Assembly (NCBI GenBank): GCA_903834185.1
Contig: CAILHX010000003.1
Location: 1-64,000, forward strand
Reading direction: 5' to 3'
DNA from: an uncultured Methylophilaceae bacterium
GTDB taxonomy: Bacteria; Pseudomonadota; Gammaproteobacteria; Burkholderiales; Methylophilaceae
Length of the DNA stretch: 64,000 nt
Shown here: positions 29,441-40,327 of the stretch, one piece after another
Position numbering within the stretch: position 1 is the first letter of the stretch
Layout: every line of letters begins with the position of its first letter
Notes under the pieces: model-generated
Told to the model about the DNA's origin: nothing
Database searches by the model: none
The model's input: the letters and a program-made list of their open reading frames with translations, nothing else
Program-made: the position numbers and the translations under genes

Positions 29441-31633
29441 TTAAAAGTCTAGTGGATCTACATCCACCGACCATCTGACTTTGCCCGCCTGCGGCAAGGC
29501 CCGCAGCATCGTCACCCAGCTGCGTAAAAATTTCTGCAATGCCGGACGTGCGCTGGCCTGTATCAATAATTGAGCGCGTTCCATGCCTTTCAGCCTTTCC
29601 ATGCGCGGGCGCACCGGGTCGTACACTGCCAGATTGTGGGTGAGTGTTTCACTGGCTGCTGTTGCCGCGCGGAAAAACTCGCGTACCGGTTCATAGTGAG
29701 GCGCCTCGGCGCGCAGCAAGGCTTCAAAGCAATAAGGCGGAAAATTCGCCATCTGGCGTTCCTGCAATAGTGAGTCGGCAAATGCGACGTAGTCGTGCCG
29801 TTGCAAAGCCTGGAATAACACATGGTCGGGAAACGCGGTCTGTATCAGCACTTCGCCGGATTTTCCGGCGCGCCCCGCACGTCCGGAAACCTGCATCAAC
29901 TGCGCGAATAATTTTTCTGCTGCGCGGTAATCCGGGCTGAACAAAGCACTGTCGGTATCTATTACGCCGACTAATGTCAGGTGCGGGAAATCGTGCCCTT
30001 TCGCCAGCATCTGTGTCCCCACCAGAATATCTATTTCTTGCGCATGTACTGCCTTGGTCATGGCTGAGATCGCATGCTTGTTGCGCATGCTGTCGCGGTC
30101 TACACGCAAGATGCGTGCTTGCGGAAATTGTGCCGTCAGCAGTTCTTCCAGCCGCTGCGTCCCTTGCCCTGCTGGGCGTAAGTCAGGATTACCGCACTTC
30201 GGGCACTGCATAGGCATGCGCTGCTCATGCCCGCAGTGATGGCAACGCATGCGTTTATCGCGCAGATGTACCACCAGACGGCTGGAGCAGCGAGTACAGG
30301 GCGCGACCCAGGCGCAGGCGTTGCACAGTAGCACCGGCGCATAGCCGCGACGGTTGATGAATAGCAGACTTTGCTCTCCATGCTCAAGGCGCTGGCGCAT
30401 GGCTGCGATCAGCTGCGGATGCAATGCCTCCTGCAAGGGTAATTGACGTACATCGATACACTTGATTTCCGGTAACGCAGCACCCAGCACCGCACGGTTG
30501 CTCAATTGCAATAAGTGGTAGCGTCCAGTTTGCGCGTTGTGCCAGCTTTCCAGCGAAGGTGTGGCAGAACCAAGCAGCGCCGGTACGTTTGCAGATTTCG
30601 CCCGCAAAATGGCGATGTCACGCGCTGAGTAACGCATGCCGTCCTGCTGTTTATAGGAAGCATCATGTTCTTCGTCCACCACGATCAATGCCAAGTGTTT
30701 AATCGGCGTAAATACCGACAGACGTGTACCGATGATGATGCGGGCATCGCCGTTTTGTGAACGTAACCAGCCATGTAAGCGCTCGCTCTCATTCATCTGG
30801 CTGTGCAGCATCACCATATGCATCTGCGGGAAGCGGGCGCGGAATCTGGCTTCCAACTGCGGCGTGAGGTTGATTTCGGGCACCAGTACCAGCGCCTGAC
30901 TACCGGGTTTCGCCAGCACAGCTTGCAGCAAATGCATGTAGACCTCGGTCTTGCCACTGCCGGTGATGCCGTAGAGCAGCCACACCTTAAAAGCTTCACG
31001 TTCAGCCAATATCACATCCAGTGATTGTTGCTGGTCGGCATTCAATGGTGGCGAAACAGAAGCAGAAGCGAGATTGACTTGCAGTAGATGTTCGACTTCC
31101 GCTGTCATCACCAGGCCCTGTGAGATCATTTGCTTGATGCCGTTGCGCCAGCCTGAAGCAATGGTGGCGAGTAGAGTTGCATCCAGGTGTTCGGTGTTCT
31201 GAAGTGCCTGATATAAAAGTCGTTGTAATTTGGCACGAGGAGCAATGGCTTCCAGACCTGCCGCCCGGGCTTGTTCGCTTAATTTGAATACCGTCAGTTT
31301 AGGCAGCAACGCTGGCCGCGCTTCACGCAACCGGGAAGGGAGTGCGGATAGCAGCGCCTGCCCCAGCGGATACTGATAGTAATCAGCGCAGAATTTGAGT
31401 AGTTGCAGCGTTGCGGCGGGTAGCGGCGGTTCGTCCTCGAATGCTTGCAGGATGGCTTTCAGTTTGTTATCGGCGATTTCAGAAACAGCGACGCGTGCCA
31501 GCACGATAGCTATGATCTGGCGCTTGCCGAAGGGTACCAGTACGCGCTGCCCGACTTTGACATGGCTGGCGCCATCCAGGTAATCGAACAAGGTATCTAC
31601 AGGTAGATCCAGTGCCACGCGGAGTATTCTCAT
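29441..31633 (-). CDS. priA: Primosomal replication restart helicase PriA
   Basis: A 3'-5' DNA helicase that reloads the replisome at stalled forks. Visible parts: N-terminal 3'-DNA-binding domain (about 1-105), Walker [12 protein letters not shown], Walker B DEEH in [11 protein letters not shown], and the eight-cysteine zinc region (CNAC, CTRC, CHHC, CPKC) between the helicase lobes. Motif VI ([10 protein letters not shown]) is intact. Length 730. It is divergent from argS with 119 bases between starts. Confidence 0.96.
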   Translation of the reverse strand: MRILRVALDLPVDTLFDYLDGASHVKVGQRVLVPFGKRQIIAIVLARVAVSEIADNKLKAILQAFEDEPPLPAATLQLLKFCADYYQYPLGQALLSALPSRLREARPALLPKLTVFKLSEQARAAGLEAIAPRAKLQRLLYQALQNTEHLDATLLATIASGWRNGIKQMISQGLVMTAEVEHLLQVNLASASVSPPLNADQQQSLDVILAEREAFKVWLLYGITGSGKTEVYMHLLQAVLAKPGSQALVLVPEINLTPQLEARFRARFPQMHMVMLHSQMNESERLHGWLRSQNGDARIIIGTRLSVFTPIKHLALIVVDEEHDASYKQQDGMRYSARDIAILRAKSANVPALLGSATPSLESWHNAQTGRYHLLQLSNRAVLGAALPEIKCIDVRQLPLQEALHPQLIAAMRQRLEHGEQSLLFINRRGYAPVLLCNACAWVAPCTRCSSRLVVHLRDKRMRCHHCGHEQRMPMQCPKCGNPDLRPAGQGTQRLEELLTAQFPQARILRVDRDSMRNKHAISAMTKAVHAQEIDILVGTQMLAKGHDFPHLTLVGVIDTDSALFSPDYRAAEKLFAQLMQVSGRAGRAGKSGEVLIQTAFPDHVLFQALQRHDYVAFADSLLQERQMANFPPYCFEALLRAEAPHYEPVREFFRAATAASETLTHNLAVYDPVRPRMERLKGMERAQLLIQASARPALQKFLRSWVTMLRALPQAGKVRWSVDVDPLDF

Positions 31634-31752
31634 GTTGCAGCCTGCCTTGCCATCATCTCGCGTTCCAATGGAGTATCTGGGTTAAAATACCGCCTTTGAC
31701 GCAGCATGACCCGTATTATTCAAATACTTTAATCAAAACTAATCAAACTATT

Positions 31753-33411
31753 TTGAAAGCGCATCTTACCCAATTGCTGGCTCAAGCGGCAAAAACCGTT
31801 GCCCCTGAACAGGCGGGGATCGAAATCCTGCTTGAACGCCCAAAATCTGAAAGTCATGGTGATTTCTCGACCAATCTGGCGATGTTATTAGCAAAGCCGT
31901 TGCGAAAAAATCCAAGAATCATTGCAGAAGAACTGATCAAGGCACTACCAACTTCCTCTGAAGTCGCCAAAGCTGAAATCGCTGGAGTGGGTTTCATCAA
32001 TTTTTTTCTGGCTAGCGGTACCAAGGCCAGAATAGTCCCGCAAATTTTACAGGCAGGCGAAAAATTCGGTTTGAGTGATGCCGGCAAAGGCCATAAGGTG
32101 ATGGTGGAATTCGTATCTGCCAATCCGACCGGGCCTTTGCATGTGGGTCATGGGCGCGGCGCGGCAGTAGGTGATTGCTTGAGTCGTTTGCTGGCGGCTA
32201 CCGGCTGGGATGTCACGCGTGAGTTTTATTATAACGATGCCGGTTCGCAGATCGATAATCTGGTGCTTTCGGTGCAGTGCCGCAGTCGCGGTATTACGCC
32301 AGACGATCCCGCATGGCCTGAAGACGGTTATCGTGGTGATTACATCACCGATATCGCGCAGGCATATCTGGCAAAAAAGACGATCCATTCAAAAACACAG
32401 CAGGTCACGGGCCTGGGTGATGTCAATGATCTGGCGGCGATGCGCGAGTTTGCGGTGGCTTATCTACGCCATGAGCAAGATCAGGATCTGCAGGCATTTG
32501 GCGTTGATTTCGACGTGTTCTCGCTGGAATCAGCACTCTATACGGATGGCAAGGTAAATGAAACTGTAACCAAATTGATCGATAGTGGTCATACCTACCA
32601 ACAGGATAATGCCTTGTGGTTGCGTACCACCGATTTTGGTGATGACAAAGACCGTGTGATGCGCAAGGCTGATGGCGGCTATACCTACTTTGTCCCGGAC
32701 ATTGCCTACCATGTTGATAAATGGCAGCGAGGCTTTGAGCGTGTGATCAATGAGCAGGGAGCCGATCATCACAGCACCATCAATAGAGTTCGTGCCGGGC
32801 TGCAGGCCTTGAATATGGGAATCCCGCAGGGTTGGCCGGATTATGTGTTGCACCAGATGGTGACGGTGATGCGTAATGGGGAGGAAATGAAAATCTCCAA
32901 GCGTAGCGGTAGTTACGTCACCTTGCGCGATCTGATCGACGAAGTAGGTCGTGATGCCACGCGATATTTTCTGGCGGTGCGCCGTCCCGACTCGCAACTG
33001 GTATTCGATATTGACCTTGCACGTGCGCAGACCAATGACAACCCGGTTTATTACATTCAATATGCGCATGCGCGTATTTGTAGCGTGCTGAATCAGTGGG
33101 GAGGTGATCTGAATACACTGTTCAATGTTGATTTAAGCACTTTGAATACGGAACACGAACTTGCGTTGCTGCAGCGATTGGCTGATTTTCCGGAGGTGAT
33201 TGCAAACGCAGCGCTTGAACTTGCACCTTATGCGCTGGCGAATTACCTTAAAGATTTGGCGGCTGATTTGCACAGCTATTACAATGCACAACAGTTTTTA
33301 GTAGATGACGAGGTTATCAAGCTGGCGCGATTGGCTTTAGTGGCAGCCACACGTCAAGTGCTGAGTTCCGGCCTGAAACTGCTTGGCATCAACGCACCAG
33401 AGAAAATGTAG
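31753..33411 (+). CDS. argS: Arginyl-tRNA synthetase
   Basis: Charges tRNA(Arg). A class I synthetase of about 552 residues, with the HIGH-type motif HVGH in [10 protein letters not shown] and the KMSK-type KISKRSG. The N-terminal Add1 domain and C-terminal DALR anticodon domain are present. No in-frame ATG precedes the first conserved segment ([17 protein letters not shown]), so the TTG at 31753 is the best start; it lacks a clear ribosome site. A TAAAAT about 70 bases upstream may be the -10. Confidence 0.93.
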   Translation: MKAHLTQLLAQAAKTVAPEQAGIEILLERPKSESHGDFSTNLAMLLAKPLRKNPRIIAEELIKALPTSSEVAKAEIAGVGFINFFLASGTKARIVPQILQAGEKFGLSDAGKGHKVMVEFVSANPTGPLHVGHGRGAAVGDCLSRLLAATGWDVTREFYYNDAGSQIDNLVLSVQCRSRGITPDDPAWPEDGYRGDYITDIAQAYLAKKTIHSKTQQVTGLGDVNDLAAMREFAVAYLRHEQDQDLQAFGVDFDVFSLESALYTDGKVNETVTKLIDSGHTYQQDNALWLRTTDFGDDKDRVMRKADGGYTYFVPDIAYHVDKWQRGFERVINEQGADHHSTINRVRAGLQALNMGIPQGWPDYVLHQMVTVMRNGEEMKISKRSGSYVTLRDLIDEVGRDATRYFLAVRRPDSQLVFDIDLARAQTNDNPVYYIQYAHARICSVLNQWGGDLNTLFNVDLSTLNTEHELALLQRLADFPEVIANAALELAPYALANYLKDLAADLHSYYNAQQFLVDDEVIKLARLALVAATRQVLSSGLKLLGINAPEKM

Positions 33412-33419
33412 GGACCCCA

Positions 33420-34091
33420 ATGGCTAAAGATTATAAAACTTCACCCTCCAAACTCCCACCTACCAAGCAAAAATCCGAGGGTAAAGGCAGTCCTTTATTA
33501 ATCGGACTGCTGGTCGGTTTGCTGATAGGCATCGCATTGTCAGTCGGCGTCGCCTTATCGGTAAAAAAGACAGCCAGCGCTTTTCAGGAAAAAGCTCCGC
33601 CAGCACCGGTACTGCAGGCGCCTTTAGCTCCTAAGGTAGACACGCCTAAGGATGATGCGACCAAGAAAGCTGCCCAGACCGGGGGTGATATTTCATCTGA
33701 AAATGTCGAACAGCCTCCCAAAAACGATGCTGATAAAAAAGCAGGGAAAGACAGGTTCACTTTTTATGACATCCTAACCGAACCGGAAAAAGGAGCAGAA
33801 ACAACTCAGGTGAAGCCTGTGCCGGAACCTGCGCCGTTGGAGCCTGTCGAAGCCAAGAATGGAGGCAGTTTTATTCAAGTGGGTGCTTTCCAGACCTCGG
33901 AACAAGCTGACAACCAGAAAGCCAAACTTGCGTTATTAGGAATGGATGCTGTTGTGCAAAAAACGTCAATTTCCGGCATGGGTGTGCTGTACCGCGTGAG
34001 GGTTGGACCCTACAAGAATAGTGATGACGTAAATCAAGCGCGCGCGGAGCTGGCACAGAACGGTATTAAATCGGATCCAGTCAAGAATTAA
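33420..34091 (+). CDS. SPOR-domain cell-division protein (FtsN-like)
   Basis: A bitopic membrane protein of 223 residues. A basic cytoplasmic stretch (1-24) leads to one helix (about 25-47), a Pro/Lys/Ala-rich periplasmic linker, and a C-terminal SPOR domain from about 148 (GGSFIQVGAFQTSEQADN to the end). SPOR domains bind peptide-free septal glycan. The layout matches FtsN of betaproteobacteria, but the short activating region of FtsN cannot be confirmed by eye. It lies eight bases after argS and before dsbA. Confidence 0.85.
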   Translation: MAKDYKTSPSKLPPTKQKSEGKGSPLLIGLLVGLLIGIALSVGVALSVKKTASAFQEKAPPAPVLQAPLAPKVDTPKDDATKKAAQTGGDISSENVEQPPKNDADKKAGKDRFTFYDILTEPEKGAETTQVKPVPEPAPLEPVEAKNGGSFIQVGAFQTSEQADNQKAKLALLGMDAVVQKTSISGMGVLYRVRVGPYKNSDDVNQARAELAQNGIKSDPVKN

Positions 34092-34132
34092 AACATTCAA
34101 GAATTAAAGAACCATAACACAAGGAAATTTTT

Positions 34133-34780
34133 ATGAAAGCGTTATTTGCAAGCCTGCTGATGCTGTTAGCTTTTACTTCATCCTATGCGGATACTCCGCA
34201 GGTACCTAAAGAAGGCACTGAATATCAGGCAACGCCACAGGCGATGCCCACAGATAATCCAGCCAAGATCGAAGTGACTGAGCTATTTTGGTACGGTTGT
34301 CCGCATTGCTATCGTCTGGAGCCTGCGCTGGAGGCCTGGGTCAAGAAATTACCCAAGGATGTCGAGTTCAAACGCGTTCCCGGAATCGCTCGTCCGGAAT
34401 GGGTGCCTATGGCCAAGGCTTATTACACGCTGGAGTCATTGGGGCTGGTGGACAAGCTGCATGCGGCCTTATTTGATGCTATCCATAAACAAAGAGTAGT
34501 GAATCCTGCCGATGAGACAAGCGCCATCGACTGGATTACGAAACAGTCCGGACTGGATCGTAAAAAAGTAGAAGACACTTTCCGCTCGTTTTCGGTGACG
34601 ACAAAAGTATCACGTGCCTATCAGGTGTTTCAAACTTCCGGTGCTACCGGCGTTCCCTCATTAATTGTCGAAGGTCGCTATTTGACTTCCAGCACCCTCG
34701 CCGGAACCAATGAAGACGCACTCAGAGTGACAGATTACCTGATTGAAAAAGTGCGGGCGGAGCGCGTAGGTAAGCACTAA
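34133..34780 (+). CDS. dsbA: Periplasmic thiol:disulfide oxidoreductase DsbA
   Basis: Introduces disulfide bonds into exported proteins. It has a signal peptide (cleaved near SSYA-D, residue 19), the active site CPHC (Cys56, Cys59) in a thioredoxin fold, a helical insert, and the cis-Pro loop GVPSLIV. Length 215. The 42-base gap from the SPOR gene and the same strand suggest one transcript. A DsbC isomerase occurs further on at 39231-39959. Confidence 0.95.
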   Translation: MKALFASLLMLLAFTSSYADTPQVPKEGTEYQATPQAMPTDNPAKIEVTELFWYGCPHCYRLEPALEAWVKKLPKDVEFKRVPGIARPEWVPMAKAYYTLESLGLVDKLHAALFDAIHKQRVVNPADETSAIDWITKQSGLDRKKVEDTFRSFSVTTKVSRAYQVFQTSGATGVPSLIVEGRYLTSSTLAGTNEDALRVTDYLIEKVRAERVGKH

Positions 34781-34786
34781 CTTTTC

Positions 34787-35554
34787 ATGCGCGTCTTTAT
34801 CACCGGAGCATCCAGCGGTATTGGTGCTGCGCTTGCCCGGCACTATGCAACGCAGGGTGCGCAATTGGGTTTGTTGGGACGTAATCAGCAGCGCCTTGAT
34901 GCGTTGGCGAGTGAATTGGCCTGTGACTGTGCTGTTTATGCGACGGATGTCCGCGATGGTCAGTCTTTGCAGCATGCCGCACAGGATTTCATACAGCGGT
35001 TCGGAGTGCCGGATATCGTGATCGCGAATGCCGGAGTTTCCAGTGGAACATTGACCGAACAGGCGCAACATCTGGCAACTTTCCGTGCCATAATGGAAAT
35101 CAATGTGCTGGGCATGGTGCATACTTTCCAGCCTTTTTTAAAAGCCATGAAACATCGAGCACAAGGCCAACTGGTAGGCATTGCCAGCGTCGCGGGCTTG
35201 CGCGGTATTCCGGGTGCAAGTGCCTACTCTGCTTCCAAGGCAGCGGCTATCTCGTATCTGGAAAGCTTGCGCGGAGAATTGGCGGGCACTGGGATCGGCG
35301 TTACCACCATCTGTCCCGGTTATATTCGAACCCCAATGACAGACATCAACCCTTATAAAATGCCGTTCCTGATGGAAGCCGGTGTCGCCGCACGAAAAAT
35401 GGCACGTATCATCGCCAACGGGCAGCGTTACGCGATCCTGCCGTGGCAGATGGCTGTGCTGGGACGGCTGATGAAGCTCTTGCCAGCCGCCGTTTGGGAT
35501 TGGGCCATGAAAAAAGCCCCATATAAACCTTATCTGGATTGCGACTGGCTGTAA
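34787..35554 (+). CDS. Short-chain dehydrogenase/reductase
   Basis: A classical SDR of 255 residues with TGASSGIG (residues 6-13), a NAGVSSG segment (about 82) and the catalytic YSASK, preceded by a Ser in IASVAGL. The LGRNQQRL stretch after the second strand suggests NADP(H). The C-terminus has a hydrophobic run (ILPWQMAVLGRLMKLLPAAVWDW) that may contact the membrane, as in several SDRs of unknown substrate. It lies six bases after dsbA. Confidence 0.88.
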   Translation: MRVFITGASSGIGAALARHYATQGAQLGLLGRNQQRLDALASELACDCAVYATDVRDGQSLQHAAQDFIQRFGVPDIVIANAGVSSGTLTEQAQHLATFRAIMEINVLGMVHTFQPFLKAMKHRAQGQLVGIASVAGLRGIPGASAYSASKAAAISYLESLRGELAGTGIGVTTICPGYIRTPMTDINPYKMPFLMEAGVAARKMARIIANGQRYAILPWQMAVLGRLMKLLPAAVWDWAMKKAPYKPYLDCDWL

Positions 35555-35593
35555 TTTGTCGATGGTTTAGAATGCGACTTTGAAAATACAATC

Positions 35594-36889
35594 ATGAACA
35601 TCAATCCATATATTTCACGCCGCAATGCGCTACTTCAGAAATTGGGTGATGGTGTCGCCATCATCCCTACTGCCACAGAAAAGCAGCGTAATAGCGATGC
35701 GCACTATGCCTATCGTTTCGACAGCTATTTCTGGTATCTGAGCGGTTTTAACGAACCGGAAGCAGTATTGGTGCTGGTAGGCGGGACTGATCCGAAATCT
35801 ATCCTGTTTTGCCGCGACAAGGATATGGAGCGGGAGATATGGGATGGTTTCCGCTACGGACCTGAAGGGGCGAAACAGGAATTCGGCTTTGATGAAACTT
35901 ATTCCATCGCCGAGTTCGATAAGAAATTACCCGAACTCATCGCTAATCGCACTACGCTCTGGCACTCTCTGGGTCATGACGCCGTCTGGGATACACGTAT
36001 TGCTGCCGGGCTGAATGCGGTGCGCGCCCAGACCCGCGCCGGTAAACGTGCGCCCGCGCATATCAATGATCTGCGCCAGTTACTGGACGCGATGCGTTTG
36101 CTGAAAGATGCACACGAGATCAGCGCTATGCAGCGTGCCGCAGATATCAGCTCCGGTGCCCATGTTCGCGCCATGCAGGCATCACGCGTGGGTTTGCATG
36201 AGTACGCACTGGAGGCGGAGCTGAGTTACGAATTCAGGCGTAACGGAGCGGATGCCCATGCTTACACGCCGATTGTGGCGGGCGGCAGTAACGCTTGCGT
36301 ATTGCATTACGTTAGTAATAATCAGCTATTGCATGACAATACACTGGTACTCATAGACGCAGGTTGTGAAGTCGCGGGGTATGCATCCGACATTACGCGC
36401 ACTTTCCCTGTGAACGGCAAATTCAGTACCGCACAACGCGATGTTTACGAGATCGTGCTGGCAGCACAGGCAGCGGCGATCGCCATGATTAAACCCGGAA
36501 ATGCCTTTGTTGCGCCGCATGAAGCTGCATTGAAGACGCTGGTGCAAGGCATGCTGGAGTTGAAATTGTTGCAAGGCAGTGTAGAAGGTAATATTGAGTC
36601 CGAAGCCTACAAGCGTTTCTATATGCACCGTACCAGCCACTGGCTGGGTCTGGATGTACATGACGCAGGTGAATATAAAGATGGCGAAGCCTGGGTGAAA
36701 TTTGCTCCGGGCATGGCGCTCACGGTTGAGCCTGGTCTTTATATCCGTGCAGCCGACGACATTCCAAAACATCTGGCCAACATCGGCATACGCATCGAAG
36801 ATGACGTACTGGTGACCGCATCAGGTTGTCATGTCTACACGACAGCCCCCAAATCTGTAGCTGATATCGAAGCGGTGATGCAGCCGTGA
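35594..36889 (+). CDS. pepP: Xaa-Pro aminopeptidase P
   Basis: A dinuclear-metal peptidase that removes N-terminal residues before proline. The creatinase-like N-domain covers about 1-165 and the pita-bread domain the rest. Metal ligands are seen as Asp in LIDAGCE and DITRTFP, His in HRTSHWLG, and Glu in TVEPGLY and RIEDDVL. Length 431. In proteobacteria pepP commonly precedes ubiH, as it does here, with a shared gTGA junction. Confidence 0.95.
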   Translation: MNINPYISRRNALLQKLGDGVAIIPTATEKQRNSDAHYAYRFDSYFWYLSGFNEPEAVLVLVGGTDPKSILFCRDKDMEREIWDGFRYGPEGAKQEFGFDETYSIAEFDKKLPELIANRTTLWHSLGHDAVWDTRIAAGLNAVRAQTRAGKRAPAHINDLRQLLDAMRLLKDAHEISAMQRAADISSGAHVRAMQASRVGLHEYALEAELSYEFRRNGADAHAYTPIVAGGSNACVLHYVSNNQLLHDNTLVLIDAGCEVAGYASDITRTFPVNGKFSTAQRDVYEIVLAAQAAAIAMIKPGNAFVAPHEAALKTLVQGMLELKLLQGSVEGNIESEAYKRFYMHRTSHWLGLDVHDAGEYKDGEAWVKFAPGMALTVEPGLYIRAADDIPKHLANIGIRIEDDVLVTASGCHVYTTAPKSVADIEAVMQP

Positions 36890-38055
36890 ACCAGCATGTC
36901 GTGATTGTAGGCGGCGGCCCGGTAGGTGCAGCTTTTGCCCTTGCCCTGGCCGATAGTGGCTTGGAAGTAACTGTCCTCGAGGCTCGGCAAGTTACTGCTC
37001 CGCTTGCATCTCGTGCCATTGCTTTATCCGAGAGTAGCCACTTGATTCTGGAGCGCCTGGGTGTGTGGAATCAACTGGTCGCGAATGCCGCGCCGATACG
37101 TAGCATCCACATCTCTGAAAATGGCCGTTTTGGCCGTACCTTACTTACTGCCGAACAATTCAACCACCCGACCTTGGGTTATGTGGTGGATTATGTTCAT
37201 TTGGGCGCCGTGCTGGAGCAGGCTCTAGATCAGAAATTAACTCAGCGCGTTCAGCTGCGTTATGGCGCTACGGTGCAATCTTTGCAGCCTGATGCTGAAG
37301 GCTGCACCGTTAATTTCGAGCAAGCAGGTGAAAGCCTCAGCATACGTGCACAACTGACAGTAGTGGCTGACGGTGGGCGCAGTATCAATAATATCCCCGG
37401 GCTGAACCGAGAAACGCGCGACTATGGGCAGTCTGCGCTGGTCGCAAGAGTCAGGACTGAATTGCCGCACAATTTTATGGCGTTTGAACGCTTCACTAAA
37501 AACGGTCCCGTCGCGTTGTTGCCATGGAATGCGGATGAAATGGCGCTGGTGTGGGTGGAGACGCCAGAAAAGGCCGAGCAATTGCGTCAACTGATTGACG
37601 TCCGATTTCTAAGTGATCTGCACCAGCATTTTGGCGACAGGCTGGGCAAATTCACCAGTGTCGCACATCGCAACTTGTTCCCCCTCAAAATGGCTTCGGT
37701 ACGGCCGGCAACAGCGCAACATCTTGCCGTGATCGGCAATGCAGCACAAACACTACATCCTATCGCCGGCCAGGGTTTCAATCTGGGGTTGCGCGATGCA
37801 TGGGAACTTGCACAAAGCATAGCGATCACCCCGCATGCAGAACTAGGCGGCGTAGCCATGCTGGCGCAATATAGTCGAAGCAGACGCAAGGATACCGGTG
37901 GCGGCATGCTGTTCACCGATTTTCTGGTACAGACTTTTTCCAAGGATATTCCCATGCTTGGCGGCTTGCGTGGTGCAGGACTGGCGGCGCTGGATATGCT
38001 CGTGCCTGCCAAGCAGTATCTGATGCGAAAAATGAGTTTTGGGGCGCAAAAATGA
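36886..38055 (+). CDS. ubiH: 2-octaprenyl-6-methoxyphenol hydroxylase-type FAD monooxygenase (UbiH)
   Basis: A flavin monooxygenase of aerobic ubiquinone synthesis, 389 residues. It has the Rossmann motif VIVGGGPVGAAFALAL at the N-terminus, the middle DG motif (VVADGGRSINN), and the FAD ribityl motif in the UbiH form NAAQTLHPIAGQGFN. The start is GTG at 36886 in a four-base overlap with pepP. It overlaps the next hydroxylase by four bases, so the pair is coupled. Confidence 0.92.
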   Translation: MNQHVVIVGGGPVGAAFALALADSGLEVTVLEARQVTAPLASRAIALSESSHLILERLGVWNQLVANAAPIRSIHISENGRFGRTLLTAEQFNHPTLGYVVDYVHLGAVLEQALDQKLTQRVQLRYGATVQSLQPDAEGCTVNFEQAGESLSIRAQLTVVADGGRSINNIPGLNRETRDYGQSALVARVRTELPHNFMAFERFTKNGPVALLPWNADEMALVWVETPEKAEQLRQLIDVRFLSDLHQHFGDRLGKFTSVAHRNLFPLKMASVRPATAQHLAVIGNAAQTLHPIAGQGFNLGLRDAWELAQSIAITPHAELGGVAMLAQYSRSRRKDTGGGMLFTDFLVQTFSKDIPMLGGLRGAGLAALDMLVPAKQYLMRKMSFGAQK

Positions 38056-39215
38056 CCTCTAAAACTTATGATGTCGTGATTGTTGGTGGCGGTCTGGTGG
38101 GAGCGGTGTTAGCACTTGCTTTGGGTAAGAGTAACATCAAGACCGCGTTGATAGAATCTTCGAGGCCGGAAACTACTGACAGCGAATGGGATAGCCGCAT
38201 CTATGCCATCACCCCCGCCAATGTCGAATTTCTGCGCGGCTTGGATGTATGGGACATGCTTGATAGCACGCGTATCACTGCCATCCATGCGATGCATATC
38301 TGGGGAGATAGCAGTGCTACGCCGCTGGCATTTGATGCTTACTCCGCCGGGGTCGCTGAGTTGAGCTGGATCGCCGAAAGTCGTTTGATGCACAGTGCCA
38401 TCCTTGACGCTATACGAAGCACTCCGGCGATTGAGGTGTGCTGTCCAGCACGTTGTATCGATCTGAAATGGACTGCAGATGCCGCAACCTTGAATCTGCA
38501 AGATGGCACAAAATTGACCACGAAACTGATCGTCGCTGCTGATGGTGCTAACTCATGGGTGCGTCAGCAGGCAGGCATCACCGTAGAAAAAACTCCGTAT
38601 TTCCAGCAAGGCATCGTGGCCAACTTCACAACCTCCTTACCGCATCAGTATATTGCCAGGCAATGGTTCAAGCGCGATGGCGTACTGGCATGGCTGCCGT
38701 TGCCGGATCGACGCATATCCATGGTGTGGTCGTTGTTCGATGAGCAAGCAAATGAGTTGTTGAAACTGGACAACGACGCTTTCTGTCAAACGGTCGCCGA
38801 AGCCGGGCAACATATGCTGGGAACATTGCAATTGATCACACCTCCAGCCGCTTTTCCGTTAGCTGTGCAGCGTAGCGCAGCTTTGGTCGCGCCGCGCCTG
38901 GCCTTGGTTGGCGACGCAGCACATCTGGTGCATCCACTGGCTGGCCAAGGCATGAATCTGGGTTTACGCGACGTTCAATCGCTGGCTGGCATTATTGCCG
39001 AGTCATCACAGGATGCAGGAAACTGGCTCGCTTTGCGACGCTATGAACGCGGCAGAAAGGCCGATATTCTTGCAATGCAAACGGTCACCTATGGTTTGCA
39101 GAAGCTATTCAATAATGATAATCCGATGTTGGGTTGGTTAAGAAACACAGGCTTGAATGCAGTGGATAAAATCTCGCCGCTCAAGCGTTTACTTATTGCA
39201 CAGGCAATTGCCTGA
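38052..39215 (+). CDS. UbiI/UbiF-type ubiquinone hydroxylase
   Basis: A second FAD monooxygenase of the ubiquinone pathway, 387 residues. Motifs: VVIVGGGLVGAVLALAL, AADGANSWVR, and GDAAHLVHPLAGQGMN, which fits the UbiF/UbiI/UbiL group better than UbiH. Which ring position it hydroxylates (C1, C5 or C6) cannot be told from sequence, so I give no symbol. Its coupling to ubiH agrees with a joint role. Confidence 0.9.
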   Translation: MTSKTYDVVIVGGGLVGAVLALALGKSNIKTALIESSRPETTDSEWDSRIYAITPANVEFLRGLDVWDMLDSTRITAIHAMHIWGDSSATPLAFDAYSAGVAELSWIAESRLMHSAILDAIRSTPAIEVCCPARCIDLKWTADAATLNLQDGTKLTTKLIVAADGANSWVRQQAGITVEKTPYFQQGIVANFTTSLPHQYIARQWFKRDGVLAWLPLPDRRISMVWSLFDEQANELLKLDNDAFCQTVAEAGQHMLGTLQLITPPAAFPLAVQRSAALVAPRLALVGDAAHLVHPLAGQGMNLGLRDVQSLAGIIAESSQDAGNWLALRRYERGRKADILAMQTVTYGLQKLFNNDNPMLGWLRNTGLNAVDKISPLKRLLIAQAIA

Positions 39216-39230
39216 TTTTTAAGGAATGAC

Positions 39231-39959
39231 ATGTTAAAGAAGTGCATGCTGGGATTCATGCTTTTGATTTTGACCTCTGCGGCATTCGCAGATGAAGCTT
39301 CCGTGCGTAAGGCATTCCAACAGGCTTATCCGAAAGTGAAGCTGGAAAGCGTGACTAAAACCCAATACGGCGGTTTGTATGAGGTCTACGCAGGTGGACA
39401 GATCATCTATACCGATGACAATTTCGGTTTTTTTATTGTGGATGGACGCTTGATTGATGTGAAGAACAGGCGTGATGTGACTTCGGAACGAACAGAAGAA
39501 TTAAGCCGGATAGATTTCAGCAGCTTGCCGCTGGAACAGGCCATCAAAGTAGTGAAAGGCAGTGGCAGCCGCAAAATGGTGGTGTTTTCTGATCCGGATT
39601 GCCCTTACTGCAAGCAGCTGGAGCAAGAGGGTCTGGCACCTATCACTGATGTGACTATTTATACATTTTTGTTTCCAATAGAACGGCTGCATCCTGGTGC
39701 GCCGGACACAGCCAAGGCGATCTGGTGTGCACCGGATCGCGCCAGGGCCTGGACCAATTGGATGCTTAAAAACTATTTGCCGCAAGGGAATACGTCTTGC
39801 AGCGTACCACTGGATAGTGTCTCGGTGCTGGCGCAAAAGCTGGGAGTAAATAGTACTCCCACACTATTTTTTGCGGATGGTGGGAGGCTAAGGGGTGCTT
39901 ATCCGACCGAAGATATCGAAAAAGCGTTGAGTGCAGGGCCAAAAAGACCACAAAAATAG
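39231..39959 (+). CDS. dsbC: Periplasmic disulfide isomerase DsbC
   Basis: Corrects wrong disulfides in exported proteins. It has a signal peptide cleaved near SAAFA-D (residue 20), an N-terminal dimerisation domain (about 21-80), a linker, and a thioredoxin domain with active site CPYC (Cys124, Cys127) in VFSDPDCPYCKQL and the cis-Pro loop STPTLFF. A second Cys pair is seen in AIWCAP and NTSCSV, as in DsbC. AAGGAAT precedes the start by four bases. Confidence 0.94.
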   Translation: MLKKCMLGFMLLILTSAAFADEASVRKAFQQAYPKVKLESVTKTQYGGLYEVYAGGQIIYTDDNFGFFIVDGRLIDVKNRRDVTSERTEELSRIDFSSLPLEQAIKVVKGSGSRKMVVFSDPDCPYCKQLEQEGLAPITDVTIYTFLFPIERLHPGAPDTAKAIWCAPDRARAWTNWMLKNYLPQGNTSCSVPLDSVSVLAQKLGVNSTPTLFFADGGRLRGAYPTEDIEKALSAGPKRPQK

Positions 39960-39969
39960 TATTTAGTTA

Positions 39970-39998
39970 TTGACTTATCCAAATTTTTTGCGTGAAAA
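39970..39998 (+). promoter_or_regulatory. Predicted cold-shock gene promoter
   Basis: TTGACT (39970-39975) is followed after 17 bases by TGAAAA (39993-39998). The -35 is strong and the -10 weak. It would give a leader of about 95 bases before the cold-shock start, in line with the long leaders of csp genes. No gene is seen in 39960-40101. Confidence 0.4.
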
Positions 39999-40101
39999 TG
40001 CAATTAGGTGTTTGCTTCATGCGGTGAATGTGCTTTGCATTTAGGCTTGAAATACAAACTTTTTGGGGTGCCTACCCGCTATTTGGTTAAGGAAGTCTGC
40101 A

Positions 40102-40308
40102 ATGGCAACAGGTATTGTAAAGTGGTTTAATGACGCCAAAGGGTATGGTTTTATTACCCCGGATGGCGGCGGCGATGATTTGTTCGCACACTTTTCTGCG
40201 ATCAACGAAGCCGGTTTCAAAACGCTAAAAGAAGGCCAGAAAGTCACTTTTGACGTAGTAGATGGCCCAAAAGGCAAACAAGCATCAAATATTCAAAAAG
40301 CAGCGTGA
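40102..40308 (+). CDS. Cold-shock protein, CspA family
   Basis: A 68-residue single-domain OB-fold protein that binds RNA or single-stranded DNA. RNP1 (KGYGFIT) and RNP2 (DLFAHFS) are present in order, after [13 protein letters not shown] chose the ATG at 40102 because AAGGAAG lies just upstream and the fold starts there; an earlier ATG would add 13 unrelated residues. It ends 20 bases before a strong terminator. Cold induction is plausible but not shown. Confidence 0.95.
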   Translation: MATGIVKWFNDAKGYGFITPDGGGDDLFAHFSAINEAGFKTLKEGQKVTFDVVDGPKGKQASNIQKAA

Positions 40309-40327
40309 CCTTAATGCTGCTTTTGTG

